DNA of 8,021 nt from an uncultured Phascolarctobacterium sp. (GCA_946002345.1 CAMFZA010000070.1:1-8021); one strand, 5' to 3'; positions 1 to 6,249 are shown, counted from the stretch's first letter. Translations and numbers: made by a program. The notes: a model not told the origin generated them from the letters alone.

Positions 1-149
1 CTTTCGGCCAGCACCTTGAGGGTAACGGTTTTGCCGGTGCCGGTGGCGCCAGCAATGAGACCGTGGCGATTGGCCATTTTGGGGGTCAGATAAATGCCGC
101 CCTGACTGTTTTGGCACAGCCAGACCTTGTGCAGCTTGGGTAAATACAT
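1..149 (-). CDS. YjgR/HerA-like ATPase (DUF853 family), N-terminal part only
   Basis: The reverse strand from 149 opens with ATG and gives 49 residues before the left edge, starting [10 protein letters not shown]. Residues 25-49 contain [20 protein letters not shown], with a Walker A P-loop (GATGTGKT, residues 34-41) for ATP binding. The segment [19 protein letters not shown] followed by LAE is, from memory, the hallmark of the YjgR/DUF853 group of HerA-type hexameric ATPases, cytoplasmic proteins often annotated as helicases but of uncertain role. The start is set by AGGAGG on the reverse strand (cctcctt at 157-163) with a 7-nt spacer. The gene begins 33 bp after the corA stop, so it probably shares its transcript. 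The catalytic Walker B region and everything after it lie outside the window. The P-loop assignment is secure and the subfamily is likely. Confidence 0.82.
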   Translation of the reverse strand, partial: MYLPKLHKVWLCQNSQGGIYLTPKMANRHGLIAGATGTGKTVTLKVLAE

Positions 150-182
150 ATGGTAACCTCCTTGCAAAAGAGTAGTAGATTT

Positions 183-1133
183 TTAGAACATGCGCCGCTT
201 CCAAAGCAGGAGGGCGCTACCAATAGCCACCACAAAGGCCAAGCACACAACGATAGCAAAGCCATAGGGGCTGTCGGCGAAGGGGACATGCACGTTCATG
301 CCCCACAGGCCACTGATAAGGGTGGGGATGGCTAGCAAAATGGTGACCGATGCCAAAAATTTCATGACCAGGTTCAGGTTGTTGCTGATAATGCTGGCAA
401 AAACCTCCATCATGCTGTTGAGAATGTGGCTATACATTTCTACCATTTCCACAGCCTGCTTATATTCAATGATAACATCATCCAATAAATCTTCGTCCTC
501 CTCGTAGACCTTGATCAGGTGCTGGGAAGCGCTGGCGTTGCGCAGACGCAGCAGCCTTTCCATAACGATGGAATTGCTGCGCAGGGAGGTAGAAAAATAG
601 GTGAGGGACTTTTGCAAATCCAAAAGATTGAAAAGCTCATTATTTTCCATGGACTGGCGCAGATGAATTTCCAACTCATCCGTGCGCTTGATGATAATGC
701 GGATATACTTCAGATATAAGGTGGCAGATTTATACAAAATTTGGAAGAGGAAGCGGGTCTTTTTAAAGGTGCTGAAAAGCCGAGCGTTGTGACTGCCAAA
801 ATCAGCGGTAACGCCGTTGGCCTCCAAGCAGACCGTGGTAATGCCTGCTTCCGTAATGATGATGCCCAAAGGCAATGTATCATAATCCTTATTGCTGCGG
901 AAGAAGGGGATGTCCACCAAAATCAGAATTTGGTCATCCTCCACTTCGATACGGGATTTTTCTTCCTCGTCCAGTGCGGCGCTCAAAAAATCCATTTGAA
1001 TGCCGGTGGCAGCAGCGATTTCCACCAGCTCGTCTTCAGAGGGCGCCACTATGTCCAGCCAATAGCCTTTTTCTAGCTGGTCCAGCTCGATTTCATCCAG
1101 ACCATTATCGGTACTTTTTACAATTTTGTACAT
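183..1133 (-). CDS. corA: CorA-family magnesium/divalent cation channel
   Basis: This is a 316-residue inner-membrane protein with CorA architecture. There is a long, charged cytoplasmic N-terminal domain (about residues 1-250) with a helical stretch rich in Glu and Leu. Two C-terminal membrane helices follow: roughly residues 255-277 (LVMKFLASVTILLAIPTLIS) and 290-311. The first helix ends in the family signature GMN (residues 278-280, in WGMNVHVPF), which forms the ion selectivity loop. The C-terminus is basic (KRRMF), as is usual. Length matches the family (about 310-320). Family members form pentamers that conduct Mg2+, sometimes Co2+ or Ni2+; substrate cannot be told from sequence. The ATG at 1133 has a strong Shine-Dalgarno site (reverse complement of 1141-1147) with a 7-nt spacer. 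It lies 41 bp after the TSCPD gene and 33 bp before the YjgR-like gene, suggesting one transcript. Confidence 0.95.
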   Translation of the reverse strand: MYKIVKSTDNGLDEIELDQLEKGYWLDIVAPSEDELVEIAAATGIQMDFLSAALDEEEKSRIEVEDDQILILVDIPFFRSNKDYDTLPLGIIITEAGITTVCLEANGVTADFGSHNARLFSTFKKTRFLFQILYKSATLYLKYIRIIIKRTDELEIHLRQSMENNELFNLLDLQKSLTYFSTSLRSNSIVMERLLRLRNASASQHLIKVYEEDEDLLDDVIIEYKQAVEMVEMYSHILNSMMEVFASIISNNLNLVMKFLASVTILLAIPTLISGLWGMNVHVPFADSPYGFAIVVCLAFVVAIGSALLLWKRRMF

Positions 1134-1174
1134 AGTGAACCCTCCTTTCCTAATACTCCCTAGATGGTGATTGC

Positions 1175-1414
1175 TTACAGAACAGACTTAATAGCCAGGG
1201 ACAACTGGTCGGCGCAGCTGGTGCCGCGCATGCCGCATTGATTGCCGGCCAGCAGATCGGCGATTTCCCGGGCATCCTTGCCCTCCACCAGCTTGCTAAT
1301 CGCGATTAAATTGCCGGGGCAGCCGCCGGTGAAGTGTACGTTGTGCAGCTTGCCATCGACAATATCAAAATTTATTTTGCGGGAGCAGACTCCCTGGGGT
1401 GTATATTCAAACAT
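1175..1414 (-). CDS. TSCPD domain protein (TIGR03905 family)
   Basis: A 79-residue cytoplasmic protein beginning MFEYTPQGVCSRKI. It carries the whole family pattern: an N-terminal YTPxGVCS, a central GGCPGN (residues 31-36), and near the C-terminus a TSCADQ motif (residues 65-70), the variant of TSCPD after which the domain is named. Conserved cysteines at residues 10, 32, 60 and 67 suggest metal or redox chemistry, but no function is established for this stand-alone family. TSCPD domains also occur at the C-terminus of some ribonucleotide reductases. I chose the ATG at 1414 over an upstream start at 1459. The family begins here and GGAGGG (reverse complement of 1421-1426) lies 6 nt upstream, whereas the extra 15 residues have no family match. 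It is first in a leftward group with corA and the YjgR-like gene. Confidence 0.9.
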   Translation of the reverse strand: MFEYTPQGVCSRKINFDIVDGKLHNVHFTGGCPGNLIAISKLVEGKDAREIADLLAGNQCGMRGTSCADQLSLAIKSVL

Positions 1415-1430
1415 CACATTCCCTCCAATA

Positions 1431-1459
1431 CATATAACACACATAACAAGTTTCGACAA
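1431..1459 (-). promoter_or_regulatory. candidate promoter of the TSCPD-corA-yjgR-like group
   Basis: On the reverse strand, TTGTCG (1454-1459) and TATATG (1431-1436) are separated by exactly 17 nt. Both hexamers are imperfect. The transcript would start almost at the ribosome binding site, leaving a very short leader. This is a plausible but weak sigma-70-type promoter, and I see no better one before the gene. Confidence 0.35.
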
Positions 1460-1497
1460 GAAAGAGGAAAATCCTTTTTCTTGGGGACGGGACCGGG

Positions 1498-1522
1498 AAA
1501 ATTTTCCGTAAAATTTTCCGTA
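1498..1522. repeat. AAAATTTTCCGTA direct repeat, possible operator
   Basis: Two copies of AAAATTTTCCGTA stand head to tail with a 12-bp period (1498-1510 and 1510-1522). The first is embedded in the perfect palindrome GGAAAATTTTCC (1496-1507). A related half, GGAAAATT, recurs at about 1543-1550, and another, GGAAAATCC, at about 1466-1474. The cluster lies between the two divergent promoters, where an operator would be expected. No regulator is assigned; function is inferred from position and symmetry only. Confidence 0.45.
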
Positions 1523-1595
1523 ATCTGTTTTAGGTTGGTCCAGGAAAATTATCGCAGGCTTTTTACGGTAAAGTCTTTTTTTTATCCTTAATAGT

Positions 1596-1604
1596 TGATA
1601 TAAT
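1596..1604 (+). promoter_or_regulatory. extended -10 promoter of the serine operon
   Basis: TGATATAAT matches the extended -10 consensus TGnTATAAT perfectly. The -35 region 17 nt upstream is only a T-run (about 1576-1581), which an extended -10 can tolerate. Transcription would begin near 1611, leaving a leader of about 87 nt before the symporter ATG. The weak -35 box leaves room for an activator. Confidence 0.6.
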
Positions 1605-1610
1605 AAAAGG

Positions 1611-1697
1611 TAATTTATTGCCGTGTAGTATGGTAGTAAGGGCCCCTTGGGGCATATCGTGCGTGCGTTGTAGCATGGAAGAAAGGTAGTGTATTTT
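1611..1697 (+). promoter_or_regulatory. 5' leader of serine operon, possible HutP-type RNA target
   Basis: This untranslated stretch contains several NAG triplets (TAG at 1626, 1634, 1671 and 1687; AAG at 1638, 1679 and 1683) and the perfect palindrome GCCCCTTGGGGC (1642-1653), which could fold as a 4-bp stem with a CUUG loop. The known Bacillus HutP recognises spaced NAG triplets in RNA, and this operon encodes a HutP homologue. Against a classical attenuator, no U-tract follows the hairpin and the triplet spacing is irregular. The regulatory role is inference. Confidence 0.3.
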
Positions 1698-3137
1698 ATG
1701 TCTATTCAGTTGTTCATTGTGTGTGCCTACATCGCCTTGTTGTTTGGCATCAGTTTTTGGGTTAAAAAGAGAGCTGACGCAGGTTCTACGGCCTTTCTCC
1801 TGGCCGGCCGCAAGCTGACCACTCTTTTGGTAGCGGTCAATGTTACGGGTTTGGCAGTTGGTGCTGCTTCTACAGTTGGCGTGGCTCAAAGAGCCTTTGG
1901 AGTGGGCCTATCCGCAGGCTGGTATAACGGTGCCTGGTCCATTGGTGCCATTGTGATGGGCCTAGTGGCAGCGGGCAAGCTGCGCTCTATGAAGGTTTCC
2001 ACCATTCCGGAATTCTTCGAAAACTATTATGATACCAAAGGACGCTTAATCGGCGCTATCGGCCTGATCATTATCATGGGTGTTATCACCTCCCTGCAGT
2101 ATATGGCAGGCGGTGCGATTCTCTCCTCCCTGCTGCCCAATATCTTTACCTTCAAAACTGGTATGATTATGAGTGCAGCAGTATTCATCGGTATTACCTT
2201 GATTGGTGGACTGTGGTCCTCCGGTCTGTCCAACATCGTCAGCGTAACCCTGATTTATGTAGGTATTATTTATTCTGCTACTCAGTCCGTGGCTAATGTG
2301 GGCGGCTGGGATGCCATGGTAGCCAAGCTGCCCAATGCGGAGATTATGGCTTCTCCCATTGCTGGTTTGCCTCTGGCAGTTATTATTGGTAACATCATCG
2401 TTATGATTACCCAAACCATTACTGCCCAAGGTCCCGTGCAATTTGCCTGCGCTGCTGAAAACGCTAAGTCCGCTCGTAATGGTTATTTGCTGGCCGGCCT
2501 GATGATTTTCCCCGTTGGCTTCATTTGCGCCGTTGTGGGCGTGGTGGCCAAGGTTATGTTCCCGGAAATGCCCATGAGTCAGGCTGCTTTGGCTATGCCT
2601 AAGGTTATTATGAGTCTTGATCCCCTGGCCGGTGGTGTTACCCTGGCTGCTATGTGGGCTGCGGATGTATCCACTGCCTGCGCTATTTTGATGGGCACAG
2701 CAACACTGTTTACCCAGGATATTTATAAACGCTTCATTAATCCTGGCGTAGCTGAGGCCAAGGCCGTTGTTATCAGCCGTATGGCTGTTGTTATTGTGGG
2801 CCTGGTAACTCTGTGGTTTGCCTTCAATGCAGCTGGTATCGTAAGAACCATGATCGCTGGCCTGTCCATGACCACTGCGCTGACCTGCGTTTTCTTCTTT
2901 ACCATTTGGGCTCCTAGCGTTTGCCGTCGCAGCTCCGCCTTCTGGACCACCTTGGTGGGCATTATCGGTATGGTGCTGTGGTACATGCCCGGCAGCCCCA
3001 TTCAAGGATTGAAGCCTGTTTTTGCTAATGAAGTAATTTATTTTGAATGGCCCATTTGTATTGCAACCTTCCTTTTAGTATCCGTATTGGATAAGGAAAA
3101 GATTAAAGAGGTTGTTATGGTCGAAGAAAAGGATTGA
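1698..3137 (+). CDS. sodium:solute symporter (SSS family), probable amino-acid transporter
   Basis: A 479-residue polytopic membrane protein of the SSS family (the PutP/PanF superfamily), which couples substrate uptake to Na+. About 12-13 hydrophobic helices span the sequence, from residues 3-21 through 450-465. The strongest family signature is residues 317-345, AAMWAADVSTACAILMGTAT then TLFTQDIYK. ADVST (322-326) corresponds to the helix supplying Na+ ligand hydroxyls in the LeuT fold, and the DIYK end is typical. Substrate is not readable from sequence. Position as first gene of an L-serine degradation operon suggests serine or another small amino acid (inference). I chose ATG 1698 over the in-frame GTG at 1689: the purine-rich GAAAGG (1681-1686) is too close to the GTG, though the 11-nt spacing to the ATG is long. 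The stop lies 4 nt before the hutP-like ATG. Confidence 0.9.
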   Translation: MSIQLFIVCAYIALLFGISFWVKKRADAGSTAFLLAGRKLTTLLVAVNVTGLAVGAASTVGVAQRAFGVGLSAGWYNGAWSIGAIVMGLVAAGKLRSMKVSTIPEFFENYYDTKGRLIGAIGLIIIMGVITSLQYMAGGAILSSLLPNIFTFKTGMIMSAAVFIGITLIGGLWSSGLSNIVSVTLIYVGIIYSATQSVANVGGWDAMVAKLPNAEIMASPIAGLPLAVIIGNIIVMITQTITAQGPVQFACAAENAKSARNGYLLAGLMIFPVGFICAVVGVVAKVMFPEMPMSQAALAMPKVIMSLDPLAGGVTLAAMWAADVSTACAILMGTATLFTQDIYKRFINPGVAEAKAVVISRMAVVIVGLVTLWFAFNAAGIVRTMIAGLSMTTALTCVFFFTIWAPSVCRRSSAFWTTLVGIIGMVLWYMPGSPIQGLKPVFANEVIYFEWPICIATFLLVSVLDKEKIKEVVMVEEKD

Positions 3138-3141
3138 TATT

Positions 3142-3582
3142 ATGCACGAAAATGCCAAAATCTCTTTGAATAGTATTGATATTGGTCGCGCCGCCCTGCA
3201 TATTGCCCTTACGGCTAACCGCGCTGAGGAAATGCGGCTCAAGGAGCGTTTGGCCGGGCAGGGAATTAGAGCCACTGCGGTGGATTTTGGTGGCGAATTT
3301 ATTCCTTCCATTGTGAAGATTATTGAACGGGCTGTGGTTGCTGCCCAGCGCCAGGGCTTGGTGACCGAAACCCATGTGGGTGCCGGTGCTGTGGCCGGTG
3401 CTGCTCACGAGGCTTTGGAGCAGGTAAAGAATAAGGCTGTGGGCTTTAATGTGGGCGGCAAAATTGGCATTGCCCGCTGTGGCGAGCATCTTTGCGTAGC
3501 CATTTATATGGGCGTAGGCGTTCTGAATCTAAATGAAATGTGCGTGGGCCTTGCTCATCGTAGCTTGGCCAGCGACGAATAG
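3142..3582 (+). CDS. HutP-family RNA-binding regulator
   Basis: A 146-residue protein resembling Bacillus HutP in length, alpha/beta layout and C-terminal pattern (CVAIYMGVGVLNLNEMCVGLAH, residues 118-139, against WIAVSLYGTIGAP and FGVGINHI in HutP, aligned from memory). HutP is a hexameric RNA-binding protein that, with L-histidine and Mg2+, prevents transcription termination in the hut operon. The C-terminal His (139) seems kept. The paired metal-binding His residues of the Bacillus protein appear replaced, since my alignment places small residues of GAGAVAGAAHEAL (79-91) there, so ligand sensing may differ. The gene lies between a symporter and serine dehydratase, not hut genes, so I infer a serine- or amino-acid-responsive regulator. 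ATG 3142 is preceded by AAAGGA (3128-3133) with an 8-nt spacer. An upstream in-frame start at 3112 would overlap the symporter and adds residues outside the family. Confidence 0.8.
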   Translation: MHENAKISLNSIDIGRAALHIALTANRAEEMRLKERLAGQGIRATAVDFGGEFIPSIVKIIERAVVAAQRQGLVTETHVGAGAVAGAAHEALEQVKNKAVGFNVGGKIGIARCGEHLCVAIYMGVGVLNLNEMCVGLAHRSLASDE

Positions 3583-3597
3583 GAGGGCTTGCAGCTT

Positions 3598-4263
3598 ATG
3601 AATTTGATTGATATTATTGGTCCGGTGATGATTGGTCCTTCCAGTTCTCACACGGCGGGGGCGGTGCGCCTAGGCCTTTTGGCGGCCAGCATTTTGGGAG
3701 GCCAGCCGGTGCAGGCAGAAATTAATCTGCATGGCTCCTTTGCCGAAACCTATCAGGGACACGGCACGGATATGGCCCTGTTAGCCGGGCTGATGGGCTG
3801 GACGCCGGATGACGAGCGCATTCCTGAAGCCGAAAAATATGCTAAGGAAGGCGGTCTTACATATTCCTTTAAAAAAATTGATTTGGGCAACATGGCCCAT
3901 CCCAATACAGTGCTGTTTAAGCTGACCAGTGCCAGCGGCAGCTACTGCGAAATCATGGGCTCTTCCGTGGGCGGTGGGCAGGTCAAGGTAACGGAAATTG
4001 ACGGCTTTCCCGTGGAACTGACCGGTCGTTTGCCGGCTATTTTGACGGTGCATATTGATACCCGGGGCGTTATTGCCTTGGTGACCAGCACTTTGGCCAA
4101 TGCCGGTGTGAATATTGCCACCATGCGTCTTTTCCGCAGTAACAAGGGTGGTATGGCCTCCATGGTTATTGAATGTGACGAGGCAGTGCCCCAGGAGATT
4201 TTAAATCTCATCGGTGCCCTGCAGCAAATTGAGTCGGTGCGTTTTATCGCCAGTGTTTTGTGA
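3598..4263 (+). CDS. sdaAB: L-serine dehydratase, iron-sulfur-dependent, beta subunit
   Basis: A 221-residue beta subunit of the two-subunit L-serine ammonia-lyase (L-serine to pyruvate plus ammonia) typical of Firmicutes; length agrees with the family (about 220). GPSSSHTAGA (residues 13-22), GHGTD (54-58), HPN (101-103) and GSSVGGG (121-127) are the conserved stretches of the serine dehydratase beta domain. A C-terminal ACT domain spans about residues 148-221 (LTVHIDTRGVIALVTSTLAN and so on). ACT domains bind amino acids, so serine-dependent activation is likely. It works as a complex with SdaAA, encoded 11 bp downstream. The start is ATG 3598 with AGGAGG at 3581-3586, an 11-nt spacer. The in-frame TTG at 3589 is only 2 nt from that site and adds residues before the family start MNLIDIIGP. 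It follows hutP by 15 bp, clearly the same operon. Confidence 0.95.
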   Translation: MNLIDIIGPVMIGPSSSHTAGAVRLGLLAASILGGQPVQAEINLHGSFAETYQGHGTDMALLAGLMGWTPDDERIPEAEKYAKEGGLTYSFKKIDLGNMAHPNTVLFKLTSASGSYCEIMGSSVGGGQVKVTEIDGFPVELTGRLPAILTVHIDTRGVIALVTSTLANAGVNIATMRLFRSNKGGMASMVIECDEAVPQEILNLIGALQQIESVRFIASVL

Positions 4264-4274
4264 GGTGTAGGCTG

Positions 4275-5168
4275 ATGAAAAAAGAGATGCTTTCCTTAAA
4301 CGGCTGGATTGACGAAGCAACGCGCTGGCAGCAATCCTTAGATGAATTTTTAATTGATTACAACATGCGGGAGCTGGAATGCTCTGAAGAGGATTTATTG
4401 GCCAAGATGCAGGACATGCTCAAGGTGATGGAAAAATCCGTGGAGTACGGCCTCACCGGCGTACGCTCCCACAGTGGCCTGACCGGCGGCGATTCCAAGC
4501 GACTGGTTGAGGCTGCCATGGGTGAGCATTTTGTGAGCCTGCTGGGGGAAAAGGCTATGGACGCAGTGATTTACGCCATGGCAGTTGGCGAGTGCAATGC
4601 AGCCATGGGGCGTATTGTGGCTGCTCCCACGGCTGGTGCCAGCGGCGTGCTGCCGGGGGTGTTCTTCTCCCTGAAAAAGCATTGTCAGCTCAGCGATGAG
4701 GTTTTAGCCCGGGGGCTGGTGGTAGCCGGCAGTATCGGCATGGTTATTGCGGAGCGTGCCTCCCTGGCTGGCGCTACTGGCGGCTGTCAGGCGGAGTGCG
4801 GCAGTGCGGCGGCCATGGCCGCGGGAGCGGCAGTTGCTATGCTGGGTGGCAGTGCCCAGCAGGTGGGCACCGCTGTGGCCATTGTCTTCAAAAACATTCT
4901 GGGCCTAGTTTGCGACCCGGTGGCAGGCCTGGTAGAGGTGCCTTGCATCAAGCGTAACGGTGCCTGTGCCTTGCAGGCCCTCTTAGCCGCTCAGCTGGCT
5001 CTGAGTGGTATTAGTAGCTTCATTAACGCAGATGAGGCTATTGACGCGATGAAAAGCGTGGGGGATAGCCTTCCCTGCGCTTTAAAGGAGACCGCAGGAG
5101 GTGGCATGGCTACCACACCCACGGCCTTGGCTTGGGCGAAGCAATACTTTGCCGGAGCTCATAAATAA
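4275..5168 (+). CDS. sdaAA: L-serine dehydratase, iron-sulfur-dependent, alpha subunit
   Basis: A 297-residue catalytic subunit that carries the oxygen-sensitive [4Fe-4S] cluster used to eliminate water from L-serine. Conserved segments are RSHSGLTGGD (residues 64-73), AAPTAGASGVLPG (116-128), GATGGCQAECGSA (166-178), VCDPVAGLVEVPC (212-224) and AGGGMATTPTAL (274-285). Cluster ligands in this family are cysteines of the last conserved blocks. Cys171, Cys213 and Cys224 are the obvious candidates, and Cys175 is an additional cysteine where many relatives have Val. Length is normal (about 290-300). GAGGTG (4262-4267 region) lies about 6 nt before ATG 4275; an in-frame GTG at 4260 overlaps the sdaAB stop and is less likely. 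The enzyme dependence on an iron-sulfur cluster fits an anaerobe. Confidence 0.96.
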   Translation: MKKEMLSLNGWIDEATRWQQSLDEFLIDYNMRELECSEEDLLAKMQDMLKVMEKSVEYGLTGVRSHSGLTGGDSKRLVEAAMGEHFVSLLGEKAMDAVIYAMAVGECNAAMGRIVAAPTAGASGVLPGVFFSLKKHCQLSDEVLARGLVVAGSIGMVIAERASLAGATGGCQAECGSAAAMAAGAAVAMLGGSAQQVGTAVAIVFKNILGLVCDPVAGLVEVPCIKRNGACALQALLAAQLALSGISSFINADEAIDAMKSVGDSLPCALKETAGGGMATTPTALAWAKQYFAGAHK

Positions 5169-5200
5169 TTTTTCTTATCTTTTTAAAGGAGTGAATTATT

Positions 5201-5575
5201 ATGAAGGTTATTGCAAGTGACAAAGCACCCAAGGCTTTAGGACCCTATTCTCAAGCTATTTTGGTGGGCAGCACCCTGTACATGTCCGGTCAGATTGCTA
5301 TCAATCGTGCCACCGGCGAGTTTGTGCAAAGCAGTATTGAAGCTGAAACAGAGCAAATCATGCACAATCTGGAGGCAGTTTTGGATGAGGCTGGCTACGG
5401 CTTCATGCATGTGGTAAAGACCACTATTTTTGCTACTGATATTAAGGACTTTGAAGCTATCAATGGCGTGTATGCTAAGTATTTCAAGAGCAATCCTCCG
5501 GCTCGCTCCTTTGTGCAGGTGGCAGCCCTTCCTAAAGGTGCTAGGGTAGAAATCGAAGCCATCGCTTATAAGTAA
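5201..5575 (+). CDS. ridA: RidA family reactive intermediate (enamine/imine) deaminase
   Basis: A 124-residue cytoplasmic protein of the RidA/YjgF/UK114 family, usually a trimer. It hydrolyses 2-aminoacrylate and its imine, released by serine/threonine dehydratases, to pyruvate and ammonia before they inactivate PLP enzymes. Visible family motifs are GPYSQAI (residues 14-20), MSGQI (28-32), NLEAVLDEAG (56-65) and PPARSFVQVAALPKGARVEIEAIA (99-122 as consecutive blocks). Arg102 corresponds to the carboxylate-binding arginine of active RidA proteins, so a true deaminase is likely. The start has AAAGGAG (5185-5191) 9 nt upstream. It follows sdaAA by 32 bp and closes the operon. Pairing with serine dehydratase is functionally exact. 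The last codons, GCTTATAAG with the stop, are also the beginning of a 63-bp tandem repeat. Confidence 0.95.
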   Translation: MKVIASDKAPKALGPYSQAILVGSTLYMSGQIAINRATGEFVQSSIEAETEQIMHNLEAVLDEAGYGFMHVVKTTIFATDIKDFEAINGVYAKYFKSNPPARSFVQVAALPKGARVEIEAIAYK

Positions 5576-5689
5576 ATGTCTATAAGGTACGACCTTCTTC
5601 GTCAGGGCTCCTAGGAGTACTAAATTGCTTATAAGTGAGCGGCTATAAGGCATCATCTACTGCGCAAATGCTCCTAGGAGTATTATTCA
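5564..5689. repeat. 63-bp imperfect tandem repeat overlapping the ridA 3' end
   Basis: Two units, 5564-5626 and 5627-5689, share three blocks in constant register: GCTTATAAGT (5564 and 5627), CTATAAGG (5580 and 5643) and the perfect palindrome CTCCTAGGAG followed by TA (5608 and 5671). Bases between these blocks have diverged. The first unit contains the last codons and stop of ridA, suggesting that the gene end was duplicated locally and then drifted, or that a structured RNA element was repeated. The function is unknown. Confidence 0.7.
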
Positions 5690-5735
5690 TACGCCGTCGT
5701 CGCATTTGCTTGTATCTAATACCTTCTAGCCGCTC
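5637..5735 (+). other. long imperfect hairpin downstream of ridA
   Basis: GAGCGGCTATAAGG (5637-5650) pairs with CCTTCTAGCCGCTC (5722-5735), 14 bp with one mismatch. An inner perfect stem, GCAAATGC (5664-5671) with GCATTTGC (5702-5709), lies between. The transcript would fold into a roughly 99-nt two-tier hairpin that includes one CTCCTAGGAG palindrome. It could stabilise the operon mRNA end, be a small RNA, or be a remnant of a miniature mobile element. No target-site duplication is clear. Confidence 0.6.
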
Positions 5736-5740
5736 ATAAT

Positions 5741-5770
5741 GTAATTCTGTAAAATTAATTACTTTTTTTT
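5741..5770 (+). terminator. weak intrinsic terminator of the serine operon
   Basis: GTAATT (5741-5746) pairs with AATTAC (5757-5762) across a 10-nt loop, followed by eight T (5763-5770). The stem is short and AT-rich, so on its own it would be weak. Together with the large hairpin just upstream it is the natural 3' end of the ridA transcript, 12 bp before the tRNA promoter. Confidence 0.5.
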
Positions 5771-5781
5771 CCAAAAAAGGG

Positions 5782-5810
5782 TTGACGAGTGACTGCTAAT
5801 ATAGTATAAT
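5782..5810 (+). promoter_or_regulatory. promoter of the tRNA-His-Gln-Lys cluster
   Basis: TTGACG (5782-5787), 17 nt, TATAAT (5805-5810): a near-consensus sigma-70-type promoter, as expected for stable RNA genes. Transcription should start near 5817, about 32 nt before tRNA-His, leaving a leader that is removed by processing. Confidence 0.88.
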
Positions 5811-5848
5811 AACATTCGTCGCCAAGCTATTGAGTTTGGAAACAATTT

Positions 5849-5925
5849 GGTGGCTGTGGTGAAGTGGTTAACACGGCGGATTGTGGCTCCGTTACGCGTG
5901 GGTTCGACTCCCACCAGTCACCCCA
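5849..5925 (+). tRNA. tRNA-His (GTG)
   Basis: Complete cloverleaf. The acceptor stem GTGGCTG (5850-5856) pairs with CAGTCAC (5915-5921), and the anticodon loop TTGTGGC carries GTG at 5883-5885. The T arm contains GGTTCGA. An extra 5' G (5849, G-1) faces the discriminator C (5922), the histidine identity pair, and CCA (5923-5925) is encoded. First gene of the cluster, and the only tRNA not repeated in the second unit. Confidence 0.97.
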
Positions 5926-5970
5926 CCTAAAGGATGCCAGTCATTCTGAGGTTAACCATTCAATCTTGAT

Positions 5971-6046
5971 TGGGGCGTAGCCAAGTCGGTAAGGCACGGG
6001 ACTTTGACTCCCGCATGCGTTGGTTCGAGTCCAGCCGCCCCAGCCA
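5971..6046 (+). tRNA. tRNA-Gln (TTG), copy 1
   Basis: A 76-nt cloverleaf. The acceptor TGGGGCG pairs with CGCCCCA and is followed by discriminator G and encoded CCA (6044-6046). The anticodon stem CGGGA/TCCCG encloses loop CTTTGAC with TTG at 6004-6006, and GGTTCGAGT lies in the T arm. It lies 45 bp after tRNA-His, so it is probably cotranscribed from 5782. Confidence 0.97.
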
Positions 6047-6049
6047 TGT

Positions 6050-6125
6050 GATTCACTAGCTCAGTCGGTAGAGCACCTGACTTTTAATCAGGGTGTCCGG
6101 GGTTCGAATCCCCGGTGAATCACCA
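6050..6125 (+). tRNA. tRNA-Lys (TTT), copy 1
   Basis: A 76-nt cloverleaf. The acceptor GATTCAC pairs with GTGAATC, with discriminator A and encoded CCA (6123-6125). The anticodon stem CCTGA/TCAGG encloses loop CTTTTAA with TTT at 6083-6085. Only 3 nt separate it from tRNA-Gln; it is the last tRNA before the terminator. Confidence 0.97.
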
Positions 6126-6135
6126 ACGCAAATAC

Positions 6136-6168
6136 ACCGTCCATGGTAACATGGACGGTTTTTGTTTT
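6136..6168 (+). terminator. intrinsic terminator of tRNA cluster, copy 1
   Basis: The perfect 10-bp stem ACCGTCCATG/CATGGACGGT (6136-6145, 6150-6159) has a GTAA loop and is followed by TTTTTGTTTT. A strong rho-independent terminator 10 nt after tRNA-Lys. Confidence 0.93.
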
Positions 6169-6203
6169 GGCTGTTTATGTTGTAGATTGGTTGGAAAATG
6201 CGT

Positions 6204-6249
6204 AAAAAAGAAGGTAGAACTAAGCTTATGCGCTCGGTTCTACCTTTTT
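6204..6249. terminator. bidirectional terminator between tRNAs and pilin gene, copy 1
   Basis: AAGGTAGAAC (6211-6220) pairs with GTTCTACCTT (6237-6246). An A-run lies on the left and a T-run on the right, so both strands end in a U-tract. It lies 22 bp beyond the pilin stop and serves mainly the reverse-strand gene, also catching tRNA read-through. The inner stem has one A-C mismatch that is repaired in copy 2. Confidence 0.85.

Noticed and set aside
1611..1697. T-box or metabolite riboswitch in the leader
   Set aside because: At about 87 nt it is too short, with no T-box sequence, specifier stem or U-tract terminator.
1563..1889. Reverse-strand 108-codon frame across the serine operon promoter
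   Set aside because: It overlaps the promoter, leader and symporter start, and its composition is unlike a protein.
2046..3005. A 319-codon open frame on the reverse strand inside the symporter gene
   Set aside because: It is a shadow: low-complexity His/Asn/Gly-rich translation with no family features, opposite a well-supported membrane protein frame.
3115..3489. Reverse-strand open frame within the HutP-like gene, and other antisense frames in sdaAB, sdaAA and ridA
   Set aside because: No ribosome binding site or recognisable domain; the forward frames match known families over their full length.
5237..5656. Reverse-strand 139-codon frame covering ridA and the 63-bp repeat
   Set aside because: It is mainly the antisense of ridA, with no start signal and no conserved motif.
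5564..5689. CRISPR-like array
   Set aside because: Only two imperfect units, with matching blocks in constant register and no uniform repeat-spacer pattern.
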